Below, piece by piece: positions 49,995-58,021 of a stretch of DNA of 64,000 nucleotides. The translations under genes were made by a program, and so were the position numbers. Within the stretch, counting starts at the first letter, position 1. Each line of letters opens with the position of its first letter. This DNA comes from Methylocella silvestris (lineage in GTDB: Bacteria > Pseudomonadota > Alphaproteobacteria > Rhizobiales > Beijerinckiaceae). The DNA is taken from the NCBI RefSeq assembly GCF_002891535.1, contig NZ_PDZR01000002.1:1-64000 (forward strand). The letters run 5' to 3'. The notes under the pieces were generated by a model that searched no databases, was not told the DNA's origin, and saw nothing but the letters and a program-made list of their open reading frames with translations.

Positions 49995-51776
49995 ATGTCA
50001 AGCGAGCCGCAAAACGCGGCCGCGCTCCGCCCGCAGTCGACGCAGCAGCGGCGCCCCTTGCCAAGGATATCTCAAAACTTGCCTTTCCAATCATCGAACC
50101 CGGCGCTGGCGCGCGCGCTCGCCGAACGCAATTACGATCAGGCGACCGACGTGCAGACGGCGACGCTTGAGCCCGCCGCCGCCGGGCGCGACCTGCTTGT
50201 CTCGGCGCAGACGGGCTCGGGCAAGACCGTCGCTTATGGTCTCGCCATCGCCGAGGATCTCTTCGCCGGCGCCCCGGCGCTCGGCGCCGCCGGCGAACCG
50301 CTCGCGCTGATCATCACGCCGACGCGCGAGCTTGCGCTGCAGGTGCAGCGCGAACTCGAATGGCTTTATCAATACGCCGGCGCCCGTGTGATCTCCTGCG
50401 TCGGCGGCATGGAGCCGCGGCGCGAGCGGCGCGATCTGGCCGCGGGCGCGCATATCGTCGTCGGCACGCCCGGACGCCTGCGCGATCATATCGAACGCGG
50501 CGCGCTGATCGTCTCGCGCCTGAAGGCGGTGGTGCTCGACGAAGCCGACGAGATGCTCGATCTCGGCTTTCGCGAGGATCTCGAATTCATCCTCCAAACG
50601 ACGCCGCCCGAACGCCGCACCCTGTTGTTTTCCGCAACTATTCCGAAGGGCATCGCGACGCTCGCCAAACGCTTTCAGAAGAACGCGCTGCGCATCGAGG
50701 TCGCCGGCAAGGAACGCGGCCACGCCGACATCGAATATCGGGCGATGCGCGTCGCGCCGAACGAGATTGAGCACGCCGTCGTCAATGTGCTGCGCGTGAT
50801 CGATCCGCCGGGAGCGATTGTTTTCTGCAATACCCGCGAAGCGGTCCGCCATCTGCACGCCTTTCTGGTCGAGCGCGGCTTTTCGGCGGCTCTGCTGTCG
50901 GGCGAACTCAGCCAGAACGAGCGCAACCATGCGTTGCAAGCCTTGCGCGATGGCCGGGCGCGGGTCTGCGTCGCGACCGACGTCGCCGCGCGCGGCATCG
51001 ACTTGCCGGGCCTCGCGCTGGTCATTCATGCCGATCTTCCGCATGACGCCGAAATTCTGCAGCATCGCAGCGGCCGCACCGGGCGCGCCGGGCGAAAGGG
51101 AATCAGCATCATTCTCGTGCCCGCCGCGCGCAAGCGACGCGCCGAGCGCCTGCTGATGGAAGCCGGGTTGCGGCCGACCTGGAGCGGCCCGCCGACCGCC
51201 GAGGAAATCCGCCGGCTCGATCACGAGCGCCTGCTGCGCGATCCGCTGCTTGACCAACCGATCGGCGACGAGGATGCCGAAATCGCCCGGGCGCTTTTGG
51301 ACGAGCGCTCGCCGGAAGCGATCGCCGCCGCCCTCGCCCGCCTGTTGCGCGCGCGCCTGCCGGCGGCCGAGGAAGTTCAAGATCCGGGCGAAGGCGCTCG
51401 AAGCCGGCCCTTGCGCGAGGGCGGCCCCCAACGGCCGCAGCGCGAAAGCGAAGGCGGCGTCTGGTTCAAGCTCGACATCGGCGCGCAGAAAAAGGCCGAT
51501 CCGAAATGGCTGCTGCCGATGCTTTGTCGTCGTGGCGACGTGACCAAGCAGGACATCGGAGCAATCCGAATTTTCGATCGGGAAACCTGGTTTGAAGTCG
51601 CCGAACCCGCCGCGAAACAATTTTTCGCCAATGTGCAGCGTCAAGGCGGCGGCCACGGCAAGGATCAAGATGCGATCCGGATCGACCTGGCGGATGGCGC
51701 ACCCCAGCCAGGCGCCTATGGCGGACCATCGCGCGGCGCGCCGCCCTCGCGCCGAACGAATCGTACAAAGGCCTGA
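49995..51776 (+). CDS. DEAD-box RNA helicase with DbpA-like RNA-binding tail
   Basis: This 593-residue ATP-dependent RNA helicase has Walker A AQTGSGKT at residues 71-78, DEAD near 183-186 ([14 protein letters not shown]), SAT, and the motif VI stretch [13 protein letters not shown]. An unusual feature is the C-terminal part: after a helical region (about 390-440) comes a segment around residues 490-560 that resembles the DbpA RNA-binding domain ([21 protein letters not shown]). It would act on structured RNA, perhaps ribosomal RNA. The next gene, yaiI, begins 2 bases after the stop, so both are probably co-transcribed. Confidence 0.9.
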   Translation: MSSEPQNAAALRPQSTQQRRPLPRISQNLPFQSSNPALARALAERNYDQATDVQTATLEPAAAGRDLLVSAQTGSGKTVAYGLAIAEDLFAGAPALGAAGEPLALIITPTRELALQVQRELEWLYQYAGARVISCVGGMEPRRERRDLAAGAHIVVGTPGRLRDHIERGALIVSRLKAVVLDEADEMLDLGFREDLEFILQTTPPERRTLLFSATIPKGIATLAKRFQKNALRIEVAGKERGHADIEYRAMRVAPNEIEHAVVNVLRVIDPPGAIVFCNTREAVRHLHAFLVERGFSAALLSGELSQNERNHALQALRDGRARVCVATDVAARGIDLPGLALVIHADLPHDAEILQHRSGRTGRAGRKGISIILVPAARKRRAERLLMEAGLRPTWSGPPTAEEIRRLDHERLLRDPLLDQPIGDEDAEIARALLDERSPEAIAAALARLLRARLPAAEEVQDPGEGARSRPLREGGPQRPQRESEGGVWFKLDIGAQKKADPKWLLPMLCRRGDVTKQDIGAIRIFDRETWFEVAEPAAKQFFANVQRQGGGHGKDQDAIRIDLADGAPQPGAYGGPSRGAPPSRRTNRTKA

Positions 51777-51778
51777 GC

Positions 51779-52279
51779 GTGACGGACGGCGGCGCGACCG
51801 ACGGCGCCTCTCCGCAAACCATTGAAATTTTCGTTGACGCCGACGCCTGCCCGGTGAAGGCCGAGATCTACCGCGTGGCGCAACGGACAGGCGCCGTGAA
51901 TGTATTTGTCGTCGCCAACAGTTTTATCTCTGTTCCGCGCGACCCGGCGATCCAGCGCATCGTCGTCGACGCTGCGCCCGACGCCGCCGACGACTGGATT
52001 GCCGCCCGGGCAAGACCCGGAGCGATCGTCGTCACCGCCGATATTCTGCTGGCCAGCCGATGCGTCAAAGCCGGAGCCGACGTCATTTCGCCGACAGGCA
52101 AAGCCTTGACCGAGGCAAGGATGGGTCTTGTTCTAGCAACGCGAAACCTTCTTGACGATCTGCGGTCGCAAGGCGAGATCACCGGCGGGCCAAAGCCGTT
52201 TTCACCAAGGGATCGCTCTGCATTTCTGTCTGCGCTGGATCTCGCCATCGTCCGGCTGAGACGGCGCGGCTTCGCGTAA
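51779..52279 (+). CDS. YaiI/YqxD family protein (DUF188)
   Basis: This 166-residue protein has the family N-terminus [18 protein letters not shown], the [10 protein letters not shown] strand, [16 protein letters not shown] and the conserved end [14 protein letters not shown]. Members are widespread and their function is unproved; the fold is related to PIN-like nucleases with several conserved acidic residues, here Asp29 and Asp31 near the N-terminus. The GTG start at 51779 lies just after the helicase stop. It is followed by a strong hairpin at 52290-52330. Confidence 0.87.
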   Translation: MTDGGATDGASPQTIEIFVDADACPVKAEIYRVAQRTGAVNVFVVANSFISVPRDPAIQRIVVDAAPDAADDWIAARARPGAIVVTADILLASRCVKAGADVISPTGKALTEARMGLVLATRNLLDDLRSQGEITGGPKPFSPRDRSAFLSALDLAIVRLRRRGFA

Positions 52280-52289
52280 ACGCGCTCAA

Positions 52290-52330
52290 AGTATGGAGCA
52301 TGAGGCCGACTCTCCGGCCGGCCCCATACT
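52290..52330 (+). terminator. Hairpin after the helicase-yaiI pair
   Basis: A stem of AGTATGG (52290-52296) with CCATACT (52324-52330) encloses GGCCG (52304-52308) with CGGCC (52315-52319). It lies 10 bases after the yaiI stop and is followed by CCGAATTTTGC. Convergent to the secreted gene at 52388, so a terminator is plausible; it also has the ggagcatgag start of the dispersed repeats. Confidence 0.5.
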
Positions 52331-52387
52331 CCGAATTTTGCGATCATTTAAGAGATGCTGGACCGATGCGGTCCAGATCCTCGCGGT

Positions 52388-52657
52388 CTATTGCGGCGGC
52401 TTTTCGTTGGAATTCATGTTCGACTTCGGCATTTCGCCGCTCTGCGCCCCCGGCTTGGCCGGAATTCCCGGCGCTCCGCCGCCAGCAGGCGTCAGCTGAT
52501 CTTCCGCCGACCGGCCTTCCTGCTTCTGGACGGCGGTGCTTGGCTGAACGTTCTGGCCCGCCGCGGAGCCCGACGAGGTTCCCGCCGATTCCGCAAGGGC
52601 GGCCCCGGCGAACAGCAGCGGAGCAGCGGCGAGGGCAAGCAGTAAGCGTTTCGACAT
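52388..52657 (-). CDS. Small secreted protein
   Basis: This 89-residue protein has a clear signal peptide (MSKRLLLALAAAPLLFAGAALA) and a short mature part rich in Ser, Gly, Pro and Gln (AESAGTSSGSAAGQ to the end NSNEKPPQ). No cysteines are seen and the mature part is probably unfolded. The ATG at 52657 is preceded by CGGGAGGAA. Function is unknown. It is separated from the Nudix gene by 430 bases with a strong hairpin. Confidence 0.65.
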   Translation of the reverse strand: MSKRLLLALAAAPLLFAGAALAESAGTSSGSAAGQNVQPSTAVQKQEGRSAEDQLTPAGGGAPGIPAKPGAQSGEMPKSNMNSNEKPPQ

Positions 52658-53089
52658 TTATTCCTCCCGTTTTCGTTGAACGGGGCTTTAACCGGACCCT
52701 GTCGATTAGGTTCCACGGTCAAAAGCGCGGCTTGCAGGCGGAGCAGCATCGTCATTCGCAGCTTGTGCGAATGACGCTTATTCCACTAGACGGATAGCCG
52801 GCAGGTCGAAACTGTCATATCAGGGTGATATAATTCACGCAATTAATGCAAACTGGTCCGATCGGATTGATTCGACCGATCGGGGCTCAAGCTTTACGCG
52901 CGGGCGGGCCGCGCCGCCAAGGGCGCGTGCTTGGCGTCAGGATGCTATGGCCAAGATCAGCTCGTTCAACGTTCCGGATTGAACGTTAGGCGAGATCGAA
53001 CGTTTAAGGCGGCGGAGAATGGCGCCTGAATTTATTGAAACATCCCTTTCCGTCCAACTCGCCAAGGCGAAGATTGAGGTGGCCTCCGA
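52658..53089. other. Intergenic region, about 430 bases
   Basis: This gap lies between divergent genes and includes a perfect hairpin at 52750-52776. It is more AT-rich around 52810-52870 (GATATAATTCACGCAATTAATG), where TATAAT at 52829-52834 could be a -10 box for a plus-strand transcript. No convincing coding frame is seen. Confidence 0.4.
52750..52776. terminator. Perfect 11-bp hairpin in a gene-free gap
   Basis: CGTCATTCGCA and TGCGAATGACG form a perfect 11-bp stem with a 5-base GCTTG loop, followed by CTTATTCC. It lies between divergent genes, where a terminator has no obvious gene to end. It may end a small RNA or be an operator. Confidence 0.4.
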
Positions 53090-53599
53090 TTGCGCAAACC
53101 CCCGGCAAGGAAACCCTCGCCTGTCAGCCTTCAGTACGGCGTGCTGCCATATCGGTTCACTCAGGCTGGATCGCTCGAAGTTCTCTTGATCACGACGCGG
53201 CGGAGCAAACGATGGATCGTTCCCAAAGGTGATCCGATCAAGGGACTGAATCCGGCAAGATCCGCAGCGCGCGAAGCGTTCGAAGAGGCGGGGGTTCGCG
53301 GGTCGGTTGCGGACAAACCCTTCGGATCGTTTCGTTTCCATAAGACTCTTGAGGGCGCCCCGAGCTTGCTTTGCCATGTCAGGATCTATCCCTTGCTCGT
53401 CAAGGAGCAGATGCGTGACTGGCCAGAAGCGCAGCAGCGGGACTTGTGCTGGTTCGAGCCCGCCGAAGCGCAGAAAGCCGTCAATGACAGGGGGCTTCAG
53501 GAGCTGATCGCCCGCTTCGCCGAAAAGATTGAGGCGAAAGCGACGCGCAGCAGGAAATCGGCTGTGGCGACAGCCTCGGCGCCGGCCGGATCGCCGTGA
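53090..53599 (+). CDS. Nudix hydrolase, DIPP-like
   Basis: This 169-residue protein has a Nudix fold with the catalytic stretch REAFEEAGV (residues 62-70) following KGLNPARSAA. In the standard box the Gly-x5-Glu start would give Glu; here that place is Leu, which is also seen in some alphaproteobacterial relatives with KG-P-KGL. Upstream comes WIVPKGDP. It would cleave nucleoside diphosphate-linked compounds, such as inositol pyrophosphates or sugar nucleotides; the substrate is unknown. It starts with TTG. It converges on the PAP2 gene. Confidence 0.78.
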   Translation: MRKPPARKPSPVSLQYGVLPYRFTQAGSLEVLLITTRRSKRWIVPKGDPIKGLNPARSAAREAFEEAGVRGSVADKPFGSFRFHKTLEGAPSLLCHVRIYPLLVKEQMRDWPEAQQRDLCWFEPAEAQKAVNDRGLQELIARFAEKIEAKATRSRKSAVATASAPAGSP

Positions 53600-53610
53600 C
53601 GCGACGTCAT

Positions 53611-54270
53611 CTAGACGGCGAGCGCCCAGACCGATAGCGGATAAGATAGGATAAAGCCAAACGCCGCCCCGGCGCAGATGTCGCTTGGATAATGATGGCC
53701 CGTGGCGATTCGCGCCCAGCCCATCAGAAGCAGCAGCGCCAGCGCGGCAGGAAGGCAGTCGGGCCAGGCGAGCACAATCGGCACAAGGACGCCGCAGAGG
53801 GTCATGGCGTGGCCGCTCGGAAAGGAATGTTCGTCAAGAACGCCCGACAGCGACAAAACCCGCGCATCCATACGAAAAGGCCGCGGCCGGCCGATCATGC
53901 GCTTGATGAGCGGATAGAGGCAGTGCAGCAGCCCCGCGTTGAGGCCGGCGGCCAGGATCACCCGCCCCCCCTTGCTGCCGAAATGTTCGACGATCATCAA
54001 GGCTAGAATCGGGTAAATCCAGCCGTTGCCAAGCCTGCTGATCAGCACGGCTGAGGTTCTGCCGACCCGCCATCGCGCCGAGCGGGAAAAGAATCGGACG
54101 GCGCCGAGGTCTGCCGAAGACAGCCGCTGCTTGGAGACGGCCCAAATGCGCCCGCCACGGCCGCCTTGGCGCGGAAGCGGTCGCGCCGGCGCTTCGGCTA
54201 CGCGTTCGCCCTTCGCGCCGTCTGCGTCGAGCCGATCAGCCGTTGAGGCTTTTTCCGTCATGCGCGGCAA
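53611..54270 (-). CDS. PAP2-family phosphatase
   Basis: This 219-residue inner-membrane protein has the three motifs of lipid phosphatases: KRMIGRPRP, PSGH (FPSGHAMT) and SR-like ARIATGHHYPSD. Four to six membrane segments follow a basic N-terminal tail of about 60 residues. It would dephosphorylate lipid phosphates such as undecaprenyl pyrophosphate or phosphatidic acid at the membrane. It starts at TTG 54270, with AAGGA 8 bases upstream; an ATG at 54261 is the alternative. It converges on the Nudix gene. Confidence 0.85.
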   Translation of the reverse strand: MPRMTEKASTADRLDADGAKGERVAEAPARPLPRQGGRGGRIWAVSKQRLSSADLGAVRFFSRSARWRVGRTSAVLISRLGNGWIYPILALMIVEHFGSKGGRVILAAGLNAGLLHCLYPLIKRMIGRPRPFRMDARVLSLSGVLDEHSFPSGHAMTLCGVLVPIVLAWPDCLPAALALLLLMGWARIATGHHYPSDICAGAAFGFILSYPLSVWALAV

Positions 54271-54754
54271 TGTTTTGTTCCTTCGAGACCGCCGGCCCCA
54301 TCATACGGGCCGGTCGCCGTCTCAACCAAGCACAACAATTTGACAATTTGATTGCCGCATGCAGGCGCAGCCTGCGACAGGTTCGCCGAGGCCGGCGGCC
54401 GTCGTCAAGCTCATCCGCTTCGAAGCCAAAGCACTTCAATTTTTTTGTCGTCACGTTTTTTAACGCGGAATTGCGCGAGGCATGACGCAAAGCGCAAAGC
54501 TGCGCGAGAAAAACTCCTTTTTTACCAAGCGCCTGTTTTCCGGCCGATTTCGGCGCCCGAGAGCGCTTTCCGACCACATTGAGACATGTGATCCGCAAGA
54601 AATCGCTCTACATCAATAAGTTGGAGCTTGTCCTTATCGTCCAGATGATTCCATCTGAACGGGACATGCTCTAAAATCGGTTTTCGGACTGCATTGGCTG
54701 CGTTTCGATCCAATTCGAGGATTCGTCGCAGTCCGCGACGGCGGTTCGCCGTCC
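54271..54754. other. Intergenic region, about 480 bases, with a dispersed repeat
   Basis: The gap between divergent PAP2 and kinase genes is AT-richer than its surroundings, for example the TTTTTTTGTCGTCACG stretch near 54440. It carries a dispersed repeat at about 54560-54685. No convincing coding frame is seen; some frames cross it but with no coding-like base use. Confidence 0.45.
54560..54685. repeat. Dispersed Rhizobiales-type repeat
   Basis: This stretch includes a CAGATG-ATTC-CATCTG hairpin (54642-54657) and flanking GAGCG (54561) and CGCTC (54604). It ends GGGACATGCTCTAAAATCGG. I recall very similar sequences many times in Rhizobiales genomes as intergenic repeats; I cannot run a search to confirm. 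Confidence 0.5.
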
Positions 54755-57361
54755 ATGAGAGGGACTGCCTTGTCCGCCGCAAGCGCCACCGAGATCGTAA
54801 GCTACATCATGGTCGGCCTCACCGCGCAGGGGAAGATCGCAAGCTGGGACGCGGCTGCGGAAGCTTTGACAGGGTTCGCGGCGCAGGACGTCACTGGCGG
54901 CGATATCGAACGCCTTCTCGTGGCCCCGACGCCTGAGTCGCATCGTGCGATCGCCGCCCTGCGCGCCGGGTTCGCCGCCCGATTCGGCTCCCTCATTCGC
55001 TGCAAGGACGGCGGCTTCGTCGCGGTTGAGATCGAAGCGAAAGCCCGCGGCGACGCGCCGGGCGCGATTTCGCTTCGCGATCTGACCGCCGAACGGCTTG
55101 CCGCCGGCGCCTCCCGCCACGCTGCGGAGAGGCTGAAACTCGCTCTCGGCGCGGCCGCGATCGGCGCGTATGAGATCGACCTTTCGACGCAGCGCTATCA
55201 GCTCGACGGGCGGGCCGCCGCAATGTGGGGCCGCGATCCGGGCGAATCTGTTTGTTTCGCCACGCTCGCCGATCAGGTGCTCGACGAGGATCGGCCGTCC
55301 GCCGAAGCGGCGCTCGCCGCCGCCAGCGATCCCGCCGGCGACGGCTCCTATGCGACTGAATTCCGCATTCGCCGGCACAGCGATGGCGTCTTGCGCTGGC
55401 TGTCGCTGCGCGGACGCACCTTTTTCGAGAACGGGCGGCCGGTCAGCCGCATCGGCGTGATGCTCGACGTCACGCAGAACAGGCGCCTTGAAGAAGACAA
55501 CGCCCATCTCGCCGCTATCGTCGAAACCACCGGCGACGCAATCTACAGCCTGACGCTCGACGGGGCCGTGAAGAGCTGGAACCCCGCCGCCGAACGGATG
55601 TTCGGCGTCGCGTCGCAGGAGATGATCGGCAAGGCAGAGACGGCGCTGACCCCGGCGGAGTTGCAAGGCGAGGCCGGGACCCTTTTCGATGCGGCAAAGG
55701 CGGGCGCTATCGTGCGCCGCGAGACAAAACGCCTGCGCCGCGACGGATCGTCCTTCGATGTCCTTTTGAGCATCGCGCCGATGCGCGGCCGCAACGGCGA
55801 GACCGTCGCCGCCATTTCGGTGCTGGCGCGGGATATCTCCCATGAGAAGCGCGTGCTGGCGCAGCTCGAGCAGGCAAATGCGCGGATGGCGCAGCAGACC
55901 GCCGAGCTCGATGCGGTGTTTGAGGCGTTGAATGTTCCAGTGACGGTGTTCAACCGCGATGTTGCGATCGCCCGCACCAACGCTGCCGCCAGAGCCGTCT
56001 GGGGCGTCACCCCGGATATGCCACAGCCGCTCCCGTTCGAGGAAGTCGCCGCTCAGCTCAGCGTGCGCAATTCCGCAGGCGAGACAATCGACCCCGCCGC
56101 CCTGTCGGCCCGCCGCGCTCTCGCCGGCGAAAGCGTCGCGGCGCAGCATTACCAGATCACCTCGCCGAGCGGCCTGAAACATGATTTCGAGGCGGCGGAG
56201 CTGCCGCTGATCGTCGATGGCGCAATCACTGGCGCCGTCGCCGTCTGGCACGACGTCACGGAGGCGCGCCGGCGCGACGACCAAGCCTCGATCCTTTTGC
56301 GCGAACTGTCGCACAGATCGAAGAATCTTCTCTCGGTCATCGAATCGATCCTGCGCCAGTCGGCCAAGGGAAGCGTTTCGAAGGATGATTTCGTCGCCCG
56401 CTTCAGCGACCGTCTGCGCGCCCTCGCCAGTTCGCACGATCTGCTTGCCAAGACCAATTCGCTGAGCGTGTCGATGACCGATCTCATTTTTTCGCAGGTC
56501 GGCCATCACTGGGAGCCCGGCCAGCGCCGCATCGTGCTTAGCGGCCTCGGCGTCAGGCTGAAGCCGGATGCGGCGCAGATGATCGGCATGGCCCTGCATG
56601 AGCTTTCGACCAACGCCGCGAAATATGGCGCGCTGTCGAATGCGACCGGCCGCGTCTCGATTGGCTGGCGCGTCGATCATGAGGTGGAATCCGAACCGAT
56701 GTTCGTTCTGAACTGGGTCGAACGCGGCGGGCCGCCAGTGCAGGCGCCCGAGCGCGCGGGGTTCGGGACGACCGTCATCCAGCGGGTCGCGGGTCAGTCC
56801 CTGCGCGGGACCGCGAGCCTCGCCTATCCCGAGGAAGGCGTCGCATGGACGCTGCGCGCGCCGCGCTCGTCGGTGATCGACGCGACCCAGCAGGACGCGC
56901 CCCGCGCGGAGCGCATCAGATCGCCCGCGCTCGAAAAACTGCAGGCCCTCTGGATCAATCTTTACCGCGACGGCAAGCTCCCCCGTCTTGATGATCTGGC
57001 CATCGACGAGATCGAGCCGCAGGACCATCTCATCGTCGCCGACGTCGATAATGCGATCAATCCGCCAGCCGTGCATTTCGTGTCGATCGGCAAGGCGCTG
57101 GTGGAGCGCATGGGCCTCAGGCGCGAATGCCAGGACATCGAAGTCTCCGAGACCGAAATCCTTGGCTCGGAGGACGGCGCCTACCGCCGCTGCATCCGCT
57201 CCGCGCGGCCGGCGTATGAATATGCCTATTTCAACCTCACGCAGGGCCGATCGTTCTTTTTCGAGCGGCTGCTGCTGCCGCTCTCCGACGACGGCCAGAG
57301 CATCTCCCGCATCATTGGCATGGCGAGCTTTGACGACAGCGCCTCCGCCGGAGCGAACTAA
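54755..57361 (+). CDS. Multi-PAS sensor histidine kinase of the HWE family with a C-terminal PAS-like domain
   Basis: This 868-residue cytosolic kinase (no membrane segment) has three to four PAS domains in a row: about residues 10-125, 128-250 (LKLALGAAAIGAYEIDLS), 250-375 (TGDAIYSLTLDGAVKSW) and 390-500. The phospho-acceptor is His520 in RELSHRSKNLLSV, and the ATPase domain has LHELSTNAAKYG and NWVERGGPPV, the W-x-E pattern of the HWE family. A further PAS-like domain follows (about residues 735-868; LQALWINLYRDGKLPRLDDL), which is unusual after the kinase core. No response regulator is adjacent. The signal is unknown; light, redox or small ligands are possible. Confidence 0.87.
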   Translation: MRGTALSAASATEIVSYIMVGLTAQGKIASWDAAAEALTGFAAQDVTGGDIERLLVAPTPESHRAIAALRAGFAARFGSLIRCKDGGFVAVEIEAKARGDAPGAISLRDLTAERLAAGASRHAAERLKLALGAAAIGAYEIDLSTQRYQLDGRAAAMWGRDPGESVCFATLADQVLDEDRPSAEAALAAASDPAGDGSYATEFRIRRHSDGVLRWLSLRGRTFFENGRPVSRIGVMLDVTQNRRLEEDNAHLAAIVETTGDAIYSLTLDGAVKSWNPAAERMFGVASQEMIGKAETALTPAELQGEAGTLFDAAKAGAIVRRETKRLRRDGSSFDVLLSIAPMRGRNGETVAAISVLARDISHEKRVLAQLEQANARMAQQTAELDAVFEALNVPVTVFNRDVAIARTNAAARAVWGVTPDMPQPLPFEEVAAQLSVRNSAGETIDPAALSARRALAGESVAAQHYQITSPSGLKHDFEAAELPLIVDGAITGAVAVWHDVTEARRRDDQASILLRELSHRSKNLLSVIESILRQSAKGSVSKDDFVARFSDRLRALASSHDLLAKTNSLSVSMTDLIFSQVGHHWEPGQRRIVLSGLGVRLKPDAAQMIGMALHELSTNAAKYGALSNATGRVSIGWRVDHEVESEPMFVLNWVERGGPPVQAPERAGFGTTVIQRVAGQSLRGTASLAYPEEGVAWTLRAPRSSVIDATQQDAPRAERIRSPALEKLQALWINLYRDGKLPRLDDLAIDEIEPQDHLIVADVDNAINPPAVHFVSIGKALVERMGLRRECQDIEVSETEILGSEDGAYRRCIRSARPAYEYAYFNLTQGRSFFFERLLLPLSDDGQSISRIIGMASFDDSASAGAN

Positions 57362-57437
57362 ATCGCGGCGGATTTCGTGGCGGCCACGTGAACCCCACGG
57401 CGATGACGGCGTTGCGCTTGGCGAAAGAGAGGTCGAA

Positions 57438-57716
57438 ATGTTTGCCTTTACATCAATCGATATCCTCAGAAATGCGGCGTTAGCCGGAGCCCTCGCCGCC
57501 GGCGTCGTGGTTGGCCTCGCGGCGGGGCCGGCAGAGGCAAGACCCGGCTGCCTCAAGGGCGCGCTCGTCGGCGGCGTCGCCGGGCATTTCGTCGGCCATG
57601 GCGTTCTCGGCGCGGCGGCGGGCTGCGCCTATGGCTCGCACGAGCGACATAAATACGATCGCCAACAGAATGACGAAGGGCGCTCGTCCTACGCGCCGCG
57701 GCACAATCCATATTGA
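57438..57716 (+). CDS. Small glycine-zipper-like membrane protein
   Basis: This 92-residue protein has a hydrophobic N-terminus (ALAGALAAGVVVGLAAGPAEA) and then a Gly-rich hydrophobic stretch (CLKGALVGGVAGHFVGHGVLGAAAGCA) of glycine-zipper type, with two Cys, and a charged tail (RHKYDRQQNDEGRSS). It is probably exported or membrane-bound. AGAGAGG precedes the ATG at 57438. Similar small proteins are common in Rhizobiales but their function is unknown. It lies 76 bases after the kinase gene on the same strand. Confidence 0.65.
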   Translation: MFAFTSIDILRNAALAGALAAGVVVGLAAGPAEARPGCLKGALVGGVAGHFVGHGVLGAAAGCAYGSHERHKYDRQQNDEGRSSYAPRHNPY

Positions 57717-58021
57717 AATCAAGAGACGAGAGAGCGGGCCGGGATGGCTGCGCTCTTCTCGAAACAGCCGTCCCTCCTAAATCTTAGGCAATGTGCCGCA
57801 GCGTGCGGCGAGAGACGCCAAACGGGCCGTCCCTCCAGCGGAACCTTGCCCGCAAGTTAGCGCCTGGATTTCCGGGAAGGTTCGGCTTTATCGCCCTTCG
57901 CCCATGGTCTAGCATGGCGCTTCGACCAAATGATCGCGAAGCGCGCAGCATGGCCCGCGCTTTGCTCCACAGCTGGTCCGCAGCGCTGTAACGACCTGCG
58001 CAGGAAGGGAGCGCCGCTCAG
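57717..58021. other. Intergenic region before glgP, about 305 bases
   Basis: It has a weak hairpin (GGATGGCTG at 57742-57750 with CAGCCGTCC at 57765-57773, one wobble pair) soon after the small membrane gene, which could end that transcript. The glgP promoter must lie downstream in this gap, but no clear -35/-10 pair stands out. Confidence 0.4.

Noticed and set aside
54671-57556. A 961-codon minus-strand frame opposite the histidine kinase
   Set aside because: The plus strand encodes a clear multi-PAS kinase; the reverse frame has no domain and arises from GC-rich codon positions.
57742-57773. Hairpin as a firm intrinsic terminator
   Set aside because: The 14-base loop, one wobble pair and lack of a T tract make it too weak to list as a separate terminator.
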